A stretch of DNA of 64,000 bases, taken from NCBI GenBank assembly GCA_041397625.1, contig JAWKWH010000001.1, forward strand, positions 806,001 through 870,000, read 5' to 3'. Source of the DNA: JAWKWH01 sp041397625 (GTDB lineage Bacteria; Pseudomonadota; Alphaproteobacteria; Rhizobiales; Rhizobiaceae). This document shows positions 35,709 through 44,179 of the stretch, piece after piece; position 1 is the first letter of the stretch, and every line of letters starts with the position of its first letter. Below the pieces are notes generated by a model. It saw only the letters and a program-made list of their open reading frames with translations, ran no database searches and had not been told where the DNA came from. The position numbers and the translations under genes are program-made.

Positions 35709-37301
35709 GTGCCGGGCCTGGAATTTGATTATATTGTTATCGGCGCGGGGTCGGCGGGCTGTGTGATCGCGGACAAGCTGAGTGAATCGGGATCGAAGAG
35801 CGTGCTTGTTCTCGATGCGGGGCGGCGCGGGCATCCTTTCGAGAGAATGCCGGCCGGCGTAATCAAGTTGCTGGGAAACCCCCGGGCGGACTGGTGCTAC
35901 GCCTCCGAGCCTGAAGAGAACCTCAAGGGACGCAGAGTTCCGGTAGCGCGAGGCAAGCTCGCGGGTGGATCAAGCGCCATCAACGGTATGATTTTTGCCC
36001 GCGGCCAAAGGGAGGACTACGACTCGTGGAAGAAGGAAGGGAATTCCGGCTGGGGATATGAGGATGTCCTGCCGCTTTTCAAGGACCTTGAAGCCTACTC
36101 CGAGGGTGACGGAGCATATCGCGGGCGCACCGGGCCGCTGGCCGTCACCAAGGTCGAAGGAAAGGGCCGATTCTACGACAGTTTCTTTTCCGCCGGTGAG
36201 GAGATCGGCATAAACCATAACCCCGACTACAACGGCGCAAGTCAGGAAGGGATGGCGCTTACCCAGGCCAACATCAAGAACGGCAGACGTGTGAGCGCGG
36301 CAAGAGCATTCCTTCGACCGGCGATGCGCCGGAAGAACCTGACGTTTCAGTCGGGGGCCGTCGTCAATCGACTGTTGTTCGACGGCCATCGGTGCATCGG
36401 TGTTGAATATGCCCTGTCCGGTACTGTCCGTCGCGCTCGTGCCCGGACCGAGGTCATCTCGTCTGCCGGGTCGATAAATTCGCCGAAACTTTTGGAGCTT
36501 TCGGGCATAGGGGATCAATCGATACTTCGGAAGCTGGAGATAAAGTGCCTCGTTGACCTGCCCGGCGTTGGCGAAAATCTCATAGATCATATTGGTCCGC
36601 GCCTCACGGTGAGGAGCTCGTCGCCGGATGTTTCATTCAACACCCGGTCTTCAGGTCTGTGGCTTGCGAAAAATTTTCTGGAATATGCCTTGCTTGGCAA
36701 GGGGCCGCTGGCAATGCCGGTCGCGCCTTTGCGAGCCTACATAAAAACCGATACGTCGCCGGACCGCCCCAACATCGGATTGGGCTTTTGCCCCTACTCG
36801 GTAGCCGAAGACGGCCAACTCGATCAGTTTCCCGCAATGCTGGCGACCATCCATGTTCTCAGGCCGGAGAGTCGGGGGAGTGTCCATATTGTCAGCGCCG
36901 ATCCGGGTGCCGCCCCGCGAATACGGTTCAACTTCTTTTCGGCCGAAACCGACAGGACCGACCTGTTGGAAGGTTTTCGTGTTCTGCAGCAATTACTGGC
37001 CAGCCGAGCCATGTCCGCAATTGCGTCGAGCGTACCGTTTTTGCCAATCGAGGAATACTCGTCGGAAAGGATAATGGAGTGGATCCGAGAAACCTCGCTG
37101 ACCAACTATCATCCGGTTGGGACATGTAAGATGGGAAGTTCGGATGACGCTGTCGTCGATGAACAACTGCGAGTGCGTGGCGTGTCCGGCCTCCGGATTG
37201 CCGACGCTTCGATAATGCCGACCATCACCTCCGGAAATACGAATGCCCCCAGCATGATGATCGGCGCCAAGGCCGCCCAGCTCATTATTCAGAGCCAATG
37301 A
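35709..37301 (+). CDS. GMC family FAD-dependent oxidoreductase (choline/alcohol dehydrogenase-like)
   Basis: A 530-residue flavoprotein. The N-terminal FAD loop is YIVIGAGSAGCVIADKL, followed by LAGGSSAINGMIFARGQREDYDSW and SAGSINSPKLLELSGIGD, both GMC signatures. The catalytic His is in NYHPVGTCKMGS and the Asn partner is in SGNTNAPSMMIGAKAA. It oxidises an alcohol to an aldehyde or ketone. The start is the GTG at 35709, five bases after a GGGGAAGAGG site. It lies after the TRAP genes and may act on the imported compound or a derivative. Confidence 0.9.
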   Translation: MPGLEFDYIVIGAGSAGCVIADKLSESGSKSVLVLDAGRRGHPFERMPAGVIKLLGNPRADWCYASEPEENLKGRRVPVARGKLAGGSSAINGMIFARGQREDYDSWKKEGNSGWGYEDVLPLFKDLEAYSEGDGAYRGRTGPLAVTKVEGKGRFYDSFFSAGEEIGINHNPDYNGASQEGMALTQANIKNGRRVSAARAFLRPAMRRKNLTFQSGAVVNRLLFDGHRCIGVEYALSGTVRRARARTEVISSAGSINSPKLLELSGIGDQSILRKLEIKCLVDLPGVGENLIDHIGPRLTVRSSSPDVSFNTRSSGLWLAKNFLEYALLGKGPLAMPVAPLRAYIKTDTSPDRPNIGLGFCPYSVAEDGQLDQFPAMLATIHVLRPESRGSVHIVSADPGAAPRIRFNFFSAETDRTDLLEGFRVLQQLLASRAMSAIASSVPFLPIEEYSSERIMEWIRETSLTNYHPVGTCKMGSSDDAVVDEQLRVRGVSGLRIADASIMPTITSGNTNAPSMMIGAKAAQLIIQSQ

Positions 37302-37352
37302 CCGATCTCGACCCCAACATCGGCGAAACAAACACGAGCAGTGGAAGGTGCA

Positions 37353-38726
37353 ATGGCTTTCAATGAACTGACGCTCAATGAGCAACCCGGAGAGGTCGGC
37401 GTTACCAGCGATCTCGCCCGATATGTCGCTGACTTGAGCCTGTCTGACGTGCCCGAGCGTGCAAGGCGTATTGCACGCCTTGCCTTGCTGGACTTGTACG
37501 CAGTCAGTCTGGCGGGCTCCCGCGAAGAGCCGTTGCGCATACTCGCGGCACAGATCCTTGAGGATGGCGGCGCACCACGGTCCACCCTGATCGGCTTGCC
37601 TGGAAAGGCTTCGCCTGCGCAGGCGGCGCTGTTCGCGGGCACAGCCAGTCATGTGCTGGACTACAACGACATCCACATGCTGGTGCCCCATCCCTCCATC
37701 AGCGTGGTGCCGGCGCTGTTGGCACTGGGGGAAGCGACCGGCGCAAGCGGCGAGGCGGTGCTCGTCGCCTATATCGCAGGTTACGAGGCAATCTGCGGCA
37801 TGGCGCAACTGCTGGCTCCCCACCTTTACGACCGGGGCTGGCAGGCATCGGCGGTGGGGGCGATCGGATCCGCCGTTGCATGCGCCAAGCTTCTGGACCT
37901 CGATGCGCACGGTATCGAACAGGCGATGGCTATCGGCGCGGCACAGTCGTGCGGTATCCAGGGCAATTCCGGCAGCATGCTCAAGCCTCTGAATGCCGGG
38001 TTTGCGGCGCGGGCCGGCGTTACCGCGGCCAGCCTGGCCGCCCGTGGGTTTGTCGGCAACCGCGCAATTCTCGAGCGCAAGAAGGGTTTCATCGAGCTGT
38101 ACGCCAATCTCACTTTGCCCGATGCACGCCTGGCCGGGGCACCAGAGGGCTGGCACCTGTACCGCTCCCTGTTCAAGCGCCACGCATGCTGCTTTATGAA
38201 CCACGCCCCGCTTGAGGCGTGGGATGAACTGCGGCGTCGACACCATCTGCACGCCGACGAGGTCGAAAGTGTACGCGTCACCGTCGAAGGTACAATGCAC
38301 CGCATCGTATTCACGCCGCCGCCGACCACCGGGCTCCAGGCCAAGCTCAACTTGCGTTTTTGCATGGCGATGGCGATGCACGGGGTTGAGACGTCGTCAC
38401 CTGCGTCCTTCGATCAGGCGGTGGTGGAGCGCAGCGAGCTGCATGCGAGCGCCGAGCGGGTTAGCATCGATATTGACGACACCCTGCCTCCAACTCAGGC
38501 CGGCGTGCTGGTAGCGTGCCGCGACGGACGGCAACTGCAGGCATCGGCCGACGTCGGTATTCCTTGCGAAGACCTCGATTTGCTGACACGTCGGGTCCAC
38601 GACAAGGCGCGCCTTCTGTTGACCGGGTTGCTGGCGGACCAAACGGAACCCCTGATCGAACGCTTCGGAAATTTGCACCGGCTCGCCAAGATTGCGGATA
38701 TCCACCCACAGATCGGCGCTACCTGA
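37353..38726 (+). CDS. MmgE/PrpD family protein
   Basis: A 457-residue protein of the 2-methylcitrate dehydratase/cis-aconitate decarboxylase superfamily. ARLALLDLYAVSLAGSREEPLR, ASHVLDYNDIHM and GIQGNSGSMLKPLNAGFAARAGVTAASLAARGF are characteristic. The ATG at 37353 has a GGAAGG site five bases upstream; an in-frame GTG at 37341 is a possible alternative. Known activities of relatives include dehydration, decarboxylation and isomerisation of tricarboxylic or imino-dicarboxylic acids, so the substrate cannot be fixed. A second family member is at 55280. Confidence 0.88.
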   Translation: MAFNELTLNEQPGEVGVTSDLARYVADLSLSDVPERARRIARLALLDLYAVSLAGSREEPLRILAAQILEDGGAPRSTLIGLPGKASPAQAALFAGTASHVLDYNDIHMLVPHPSISVVPALLALGEATGASGEAVLVAYIAGYEAICGMAQLLAPHLYDRGWQASAVGAIGSAVACAKLLDLDAHGIEQAMAIGAAQSCGIQGNSGSMLKPLNAGFAARAGVTAASLAARGFVGNRAILERKKGFIELYANLTLPDARLAGAPEGWHLYRSLFKRHACCFMNHAPLEAWDELRRRHHLHADEVESVRVTVEGTMHRIVFTPPPTTGLQAKLNLRFCMAMAMHGVETSSPASFDQAVVERSELHASAERVSIDIDDTLPPTQAGVLVACRDGRQLQASADVGIPCEDLDLLTRRVHDKARLLLTGLLADQTEPLIERFGNLHRLAKIADIHPQIGAT

Positions 38727-38912
38727 GGGCCTCGGACTCCCGCCGCCTCCCAAGGCGCCTCCAATTGCCGACGCCTGCTGTCCGGGAGCGTGCTTTCCGC
38801 AAAGCCGTGGACCTGTGATGCGATAAGGATGCCGGGTTCCCGGGTCGACGATCACCTGCCGGCCCTCGGACATCACGCAGCCGCCGGCCCAACCTGGAGA
38901 AGGCCGACTATA

Positions 38913-38930
38913 TGTATGCATATGAATATA
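38913..38930. promoter_or_regulatory. Palindromic motif before iorA (candidate MarR operator)
   Basis: TGTATGCATATGAATATA matches its reverse complement at 14 of 18 positions and shares the TATGCA and TGAATATA cores with the sites before both dctP genes. A TATAAT at 38927-38932 overlaps its right end, so binding would block a -10 element. It lies 35 bases before the iorA start, in a 238-bp region with no gene. Confidence 0.58.
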
Positions 38931-38964
38931 ATATCTTCAACATGCCCAATCCAGGAGATTAGCG

Positions 38965-41121
38965 ATGGCCGAGCGTTCATTTGCGAAGGAAGTACAGCAA
39001 CTGAAGATCGGTCAGGGCGAGGAGTTTCGCGGCGAAGGAATCCTCGCCATTACCAAGGCTCTGCTGGAATGCGGCGTCGGCTATGTCGGCGGCTACCAGG
39101 GTGCGCCGATCAGCCATCTGATGGATGTGCTGGCCGACGCGCAGCACATCATCGGCGAGCTTGGCGTCCGCTTCGAGGCAAACGCCTCGGAGGCCGCGGC
39201 CGCGGCCATGCTGGCGGCTTCTGTCCATTACCCCATTAGGGGTGCGGTCGCTTTCAAGGGCACCGTCGGCGTCAACGTCGCCTCCGATGCTCTCGCCAAC
39301 CTGTCGTCTGGCGGCGTTAGCGGCGGCGCTCTGGTCATCGTTGGAGAGGACTACGGCGAAGGCTCCTCCATCATGCAGGAACGCAGCCATGCCTTTGCGA
39401 TGAAGTCGCAGATCTGGCTTCTGGATCCGCGTCCGAACCTGCCGTCGATGGTCAAGGCCGTTCGCGACGGTTTCGAACTTTCGGAAGCTTCCAATACGCC
39501 CGTCATGCTGGAGTTGCGCATTCGCGCCTGCCATGTCCATGGCCGGTTCATGGCGCAGGACAACAGGCGTCCGCCCCTTTCCGTTGCCGATGCCCTCAAG
39601 AACCCTCGCCGCCAGATCGACAGAATTGTGCTGCCACCGGCAGCGTTCGCACATGAGCACGAGAAGATCGCCAAGCGGTTGCCGGCGGCAATCGATTTCA
39701 TCCGCTCACACGGTCTCAACGAAAGGTTTGGCCCGAACGAAGGCAAAGTCGGGCTCGTGCTTCAGGGAGGCATGTACAATACCGTTTTGCGCGCCCTTCA
39801 GCATCTCGACCTTGCCGACATCTACGGCGACAGCCAAGTCCCCCTATACGTCCTCAACGTCACCTACCCGCTTGTCGACGCCGAGTTTCTGGAGTTCTGC
39901 GAAGGCAGGGACGCCGTGCTCGTTATCGAGGAGGGGCAGCCGAACTACATAGAGCAGGCGTTCGGTTCCCTGCTTCACAGGGCCGGCAAATCGACCCGAC
40001 TGCTTGGAAAGGAATACCTTCCTGCGGCCGGAGAGTATACGGGCGCCGTCATGCGCGACGGTATCGTCGCATTCCTGAGAGATCACTCCGCCGGTCTGTT
40101 GCCTGCCCGTCACCGGGTTCCGAATCGTTCCGCCGTGGATGCGCCGACGGTCGATCTTTCCGAGATCGTACCGCCGCGTCCGCCCGGTTTCTGCACGGGT
40201 TGTCCCGAGCGGCCCATATTCGCTGCAATGAAACTGGTCGAGAAGGAGAAGGGGCCGCATCAAATCGCCGCGGATATCGGCTGCCATCTCTTTTCGGTCA
40301 TGCCGCCCTTCGAGATTGGAGGGACGACGATGGGCTTCGGCCTCGGTCCAGCCTCAAACGCCGCCTTCGACGGGGGTGGTCAGAAGCGACCTATCTCCAT
40401 ACTTGGCGACGGCGGTTTCTGGCACAACGGGCTGACATCGAGCGTCGGCAACGCGGTTTTCAACAGGTCTGACGGCGTCATCATGATCGTCGACAACTAC
40501 TATGCCGCAGCGACCGGAGGACAGGACGTGCCATCCTCGCGCGCCGCGAACAGATCCAAATCGACCAACAACTCGATTGCCGACGCCGTCAGAGGGGTTG
40601 GCGTCAAATGGATTCGCCAGATCGATCGGACCTATGATGTCGGCAAGGTGCGCGACACGCTCAAGGAGGCGCTGGACACCGACGTCGAAGGACCAAAAGT
40701 GATCATCGCCTCGTCGGAATGCATGCTCAACAGGCAGCGTCGCGAAAAGCCGCTCAAGGCGAAAGCAGCAAAGGAGGGCAAGCGCGTCGTCAATCCGAAA
40801 TACGGTGTGGATGAAGATGTGTGCACGGGGGACCATGCCTGCATGCGCCTGTCGGGATGTCCGTCGCTCTCGCTCAAGAAGCTGGACGATCCTCTTCGCG
40901 ACGATCCAGTTGCTTCCATCGACCAATCTTGCGTGGGCTGCGGCAATTGCGGCGAGGTGGCGGACGCGGCCATACTTTGCCCGTCCTTCTACCGCGCCGA
41001 CATGGTGGAGAATCCATCGCGGTTGGAAGCCGCGCTCGCGCGCGCCTCGCGCCGCTTGATCGGTTTCCTGCAGGCGCGCCGTGCGGCAAGAAGACTCGAT
41101 TTCGGGAGACGGCCCGCATGA
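38965..41121 (+). CDS. iorA: Indolepyruvate:ferredoxin oxidoreductase-type alpha subunit (TPP and 4Fe-4S)
   Basis: A 718-residue IorA-like protein. The N-terminal part (LECGVGYVGGYQGAPISHLMD, FKGTVGVNVASDALANL, VGEDYGEGSSIMQERSH) is the pyruvate:ferredoxin-type Pyr domain. The TPP-binding motif is GDGGFWHNGLTSSVGNAVFN, near residues 478-497. Two C-terminal Cys clusters (CTGDHACMRLSGC and CVGCGNCGEVADAAILC) form 4Fe-4S sites. Such enzymes oxidatively decarboxylate aryl or branched 2-oxoacids to acyl-CoA. AGGAGA precedes the ATG. It overlaps the beta-subunit gene by four bases. Confidence 0.9.
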   Translation: MAERSFAKEVQQLKIGQGEEFRGEGILAITKALLECGVGYVGGYQGAPISHLMDVLADAQHIIGELGVRFEANASEAAAAAMLAASVHYPIRGAVAFKGTVGVNVASDALANLSSGGVSGGALVIVGEDYGEGSSIMQERSHAFAMKSQIWLLDPRPNLPSMVKAVRDGFELSEASNTPVMLELRIRACHVHGRFMAQDNRRPPLSVADALKNPRRQIDRIVLPPAAFAHEHEKIAKRLPAAIDFIRSHGLNERFGPNEGKVGLVLQGGMYNTVLRALQHLDLADIYGDSQVPLYVLNVTYPLVDAEFLEFCEGRDAVLVIEEGQPNYIEQAFGSLLHRAGKSTRLLGKEYLPAAGEYTGAVMRDGIVAFLRDHSAGLLPARHRVPNRSAVDAPTVDLSEIVPPRPPGFCTGCPERPIFAAMKLVEKEKGPHQIAADIGCHLFSVMPPFEIGGTTMGFGLGPASNAAFDGGGQKRPISILGDGGFWHNGLTSSVGNAVFNRSDGVIMIVDNYYAAATGGQDVPSSRAANRSKSTNNSIADAVRGVGVKWIRQIDRTYDVGKVRDTLKEALDTDVEGPKVIIASSECMLNRQRREKPLKAKAAKEGKRVVNPKYGVDEDVCTGDHACMRLSGCPSLSLKKLDDPLRDDPVASIDQSCVGCGNCGEVADAAILCPSFYRADMVENPSRLEAALARASRRLIGFLQARRAARRLDFGRRPA

Positions 41122-42707
41122 ACGGTCAAGCGTCGCCTTCCGCCTCCCGCCAGCCGCCGCACGGCGGCGATGGCCTCGTTAAACTTGCCATCCTCGCCGT
41201 CGGCGGGCAGGGCGGTGGCGTCCTCTCCGACTGGATCGTCGACGTTGCAGAGCGTAGCGGCTATCGGGTTCAGGCCACCTCCGTCCCGGGTGTCGCGCAA
41301 CGCACGGGCGCCACTATCTACTATATCGAGATGATGCCGGATCGCGGGCGCGAGCCCGTCTTCGCGCTCATGCCGACCCCCGGCGATGTGGATATCGTCG
41401 TTGCCGCAGAACTCATGGAAGCAGGGCGCGCCATCACCCGCGGCTTCGTCACGCCGGAACGCACGACCCTGATCGCTTCTAGGCATCGCATGTTTGCCGT
41501 CGCGGAGAAGATCGTGCCGGGAGACGGTCGGGCCAAGGGTGAAACCGTGGCAGCGGCCGCCGCAGAAACAGCACGGCGTTTCATATGTTTTGATATGGAG
41601 CGGATTGCGGCGCGCAACGGCAGTCACATTTCAGCCTCTCTCCTCGGCGGTCTTGCAGGCTCTGGCGCACTGCCATTTCCTCGCGAATGCTACGAGGAAA
41701 CGATCCGCCAGTCAGGCCGCGGGGTAGGGCCGAGCCTGAAAGCTTTCAAAGCCGCATTCGACGCTGCCATGACCGGCGAAACGGGCGAGAGCGGTTTAAC
41801 CCCGCCCGCACCGGAAGCGCAGGCGGTTTCCGGACCCGAAAGGCTCCTGCGCGAATGGCGGGCTGCCCAAGCGCGGGTCTCGGCTTTGCCGCCGCAGATC
41901 CGTGATATGGCAGGACGTGGCCTGGAGAAAGTGGTCGACTATCAGGATCTCGCCTACGGCGAGGACTATCTGCGCGCAATAGAGAACGCCGTGGCCGACG
42001 ATCGCGCGGCAGGCGGCGAGGACCGTGGCTTCGCCTTCACGCAGGCGCTTGCCAAGCATCTCGCGAACGCTCTGTGTTACGACGATGTCATCCGTGTCGC
42101 CGATCTCAAGACCCGCGGCGCACGGTTCCGGCGTGTGCGGGAAGATGTCGGGGCGGGTCCCGATACACTGCTCAAGATTACGGAATTCATGCATCCGCGG
42201 GCGGAAGAAATCTGTGGCATGATGCCGGTCCGCCTTGGCCGCTTCGTCGAATCCCGTCCAAGGCTGTTCTCATGGATAGACCGCGTTTTCAACCGCGGCA
42301 GACGCATCCGTACGGACCGGCCTCCGTCATTCGCCATGCTCTACATGCTGGCCGGCCTGCGCCGCTTTCGTCGGAGGCTCTGGCGCCATGCCCAGGAAGC
42401 GAAACATCGAAACGCCTGGCTTGCCGAAGCATCTCGCTGTCTGTTAAAAGACTATGATTTAGCGATCGAAGTCATTGAATGCCGTAGACTCGTCAAAGGC
42501 TACGGCGACACCCATTCGCGAGGGCTTTCCAAATTCGATCGGGTACTGAAATGCGTTCACATCGTTTCGGGAAGGCAGGATGCTGCGATATGGATTCGCC
42601 GTCTCAGGGAGGTGGCGCTGCGTGACGAGACGGGCACAGAGTTGGACGGCGCAATGGCGACGGTTCGCTCCTTCGCGCTGGAAGCAACGGAGCAGAACAG
42701 GCATTGA
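41118..42707 (+). CDS. iorB: Indolepyruvate oxidoreductase beta-type subunit with C-terminal DUF6537-like region
   Basis: A 529-residue protein. The N-terminal gamma/beta domain begins LAILAVGGQGGGVLSDWIVDVA and continues SVPGVAQRTGATIYYIEM, the signature of 2-oxoacid oxidoreductase gamma domains. After about residue 220 a long region (KVVDYQDLAYGEDYLRAIE, FFVESRPRLFSWID-like, and YGDTHSRGLSKFDRVL) resembles DUF6537, found in aerobic proteobacterial versions. With IorA it makes a two-chain oxidoreductase. Aerobic relatives are often a single very long chain; here the genes are split with an ATGA overlap. Confidence 0.88.
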   Translation: MNGQASPSASRQPPHGGDGLVKLAILAVGGQGGGVLSDWIVDVAERSGYRVQATSVPGVAQRTGATIYYIEMMPDRGREPVFALMPTPGDVDIVVAAELMEAGRAITRGFVTPERTTLIASRHRMFAVAEKIVPGDGRAKGETVAAAAAETARRFICFDMERIAARNGSHISASLLGGLAGSGALPFPRECYEETIRQSGRGVGPSLKAFKAAFDAAMTGETGESGLTPPAPEAQAVSGPERLLREWRAAQARVSALPPQIRDMAGRGLEKVVDYQDLAYGEDYLRAIENAVADDRAAGGEDRGFAFTQALAKHLANALCYDDVIRVADLKTRGARFRRVREDVGAGPDTLLKITEFMHPRAEEICGMMPVRLGRFVESRPRLFSWIDRVFNRGRRIRTDRPPSFAMLYMLAGLRRFRRRLWRHAQEAKHRNAWLAEASRCLLKDYDLAIEVIECRRLVKGYGDTHSRGLSKFDRVLKCVHIVSGRQDAAIWIRRLREVALRDETGTELDGAMATVRSFALEATEQNRH

Positions 42708-42776
42708 GACTGCCCGCAGATGTCTGGACTGACGTGCGGAGCGGCGATACCAGACTCGATCGACAGCAGGAATGTC

Positions 42777-43298
42777 ATGGACGAAAGCTCGAGCAGTAAG
42801 AAATCCGGGGCAGGCCAAACGGGCGCGGCGGACACGAAACCGGATGGAAAGCCCGCCGGCGGTATTGTGCTGGAACGTATCCTGCCCTACCTCGCCAACC
42901 GCTTGACCTTCCGCATGAACCAGCTCCTAAGCAAGGATCTGCACAAGCACGGACTGACGATCTCCAACTGGCGGGTTATGGCTGTGCTCGCGGATAATGA
43001 AACAGCCTCGGTAAACGACCTTGCCGACTACGCCATGATCGTGCAGCCCACGTTGAGTCGCCTTATCACCAAAATGGAAGCTGAGGGGTTGTTGCGCCGA
43101 GACCGCGTGGAGTCGGACGGGAGAGTGCGCTCGATCTCGTTGACGCCGAAAGGGTGGGAGAAGTTCGAGACCGTCCGGGCTCTCGTGCTCTCTCACACAG
43201 AGCGGGCCACGCGGGGTCTGACCGATAGGCAGAAGCTGGAATTCGAGCGCACCATCGTTGCAATGAGGAAGAACCTGCAGACGCAGCGTCTGCGTTAG
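42777..43298 (+). CDS. MarR family transcriptional regulator
   Basis: A 173-residue winged-helix protein. The HTH region is SVNDLADYAMIVQPTLSRLITKMEAEGLLRRDRVESDGRVRSISLTPKGW, which matches the MarR recognition helix and wing (DGR). The start is the ATG at 42777 with AGGA upstream; an ATG at 42720 lacks a site. It follows iorB in the same direction and may regulate the TRAP/IorAB genes through the TATATGCA motif at three promoters. Its stop TAG begins a dispersed repeat end. Confidence 0.92.
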   Translation: MDESSSSKKSGAGQTGAADTKPDGKPAGGIVLERILPYLANRLTFRMNQLLSKDLHKHGLTISNWRVMAVLADNETASVNDLADYAMIVQPTLSRLITKMEAEGLLRRDRVESDGRVRSISLTPKGWEKFETVRALVLSHTERATRGLTDRQKLEFERTIVAMRKNLQTQRLR

Positions 43299-43322
43299 AG
43301 CGGTTCATCTTCGGATGGAAGC
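43296..43322. repeat. End of the dispersed repeat (TAGAGCGGTTCATCTT)
   Basis: TAGAGCGGTTCATCTT at 43296-43311, then TGGAAGC at 43316-43322, matches the inverted right end of the repeat at 20587-20873. As there, it starts at the stop codon of a gene, here marR. No opposite end was found before 43442, so it may be a fragment. Confidence 0.6.
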
Positions 43323-43441
43323 ACCTGTCGGCTTTCCTGCCGGCAAGGAGAACGCACAAAGCCGGATAGGCGAGGGGGATCGTCCCTTCGCCGTGGCGAG
43401 TTCGTCCTGTGAATGTTTGTTCTCCGGCAAACCCGGGCGGT

Positions 43442-44113
43442 TCAAAGTGTCCCATGTCTTTGGTCGTATTCGTCCGACGCCGCGACCAGGGCATCGATAT
43501 CCTGGCCGGCGATATGCTTCCCCAAGGCAGAAAACTTCTCTTCATCCCAAGCATATATGCCCAGCTCCAGCAACCTCGCGACCGCAGCCGTCGGAAAGCG
43601 CGGACGAGTTGGAGTGGCGGGGTTGCCTGCCACGATCATGTAGGGCGCGACATCCCTGGTTACGATCGCCCCCGAAGCGACAACGGCGCCCTCGCCAATC
43701 GTGATTCCCGGCATGATCATGGCCCGCATGCCGATCCAGGCGCCGTCACCGATTCTGGTGTCGCCCTTGCCGATATAGGCGTCCCCGATGACTTCGGGGA
43801 AAGGGTAGAGACTAAACCAGTCCGTCCGATGGGTATGGTTTCCTCCCATCAGGATGACAGCCTCCGCGCCGATGCATACATAGTCGCCGATGTAGAGCTG
43901 GTCGATGGGCCACATCGGCTCCCATGTCTTGAGGCTGTATTCGTCGCCGTAATGGTAGCGCACGACACTTTCCTCGAACGAGCCGGTCCATGCCGCGCTG
44001 TAGTAGCTGTGCGTCCCGCGAAGATGAATGTTGGGATTCCTGACCGTTTCGTGCAGCAGCTCGATTTTCGACCAATGCTTCGTTTGTGCGTTCCCGAATA
44101 CCATTGTAGCCAA
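43442..44113 (-). CDS. Xenobiotic acetyltransferase (CatB/Vat-like hexapeptide family)
   Basis: A 223-residue left-handed beta-helix acetyltransferase. The active-site loop is MGGNHTHRTDWFSLYPF, with the His93/His95 region and the typical Trp-Phe following, and GAWIGMRAMIMPGITIGEGAVVASGAIVTRDVAPYMIVAGNPA is the coenzyme A-binding hexapeptide repeat. This is the pattern of CatB chloramphenicol and Vat streptogramin acetyltransferases, though environmental relatives may have other substrates. It lies 66 bases downstream of the beta-lactamase-like gene. Confidence 0.9.
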   Translation of the reverse strand: MATMVFGNAQTKHWSKIELLHETVRNPNIHLRGTHSYYSAAWTGSFEESVVRYHYGDEYSLKTWEPMWPIDQLYIGDYVCIGAEAVILMGGNHTHRTDWFSLYPFPEVIGDAYIGKGDTRIGDGAWIGMRAMIMPGITIGEGAVVASGAIVTRDVAPYMIVAGNPATPTRPRFPTAAVARLLELGIYAWDEEKFSALGKHIAGQDIDALVAASDEYDQRHGTL

Positions 44114-44179
44114 GCCTCGATTTCCGATTGCGGAATTGAAATGACGCCGGTCAGGCGAGCCACTCTCCCGGGGTCCCGG

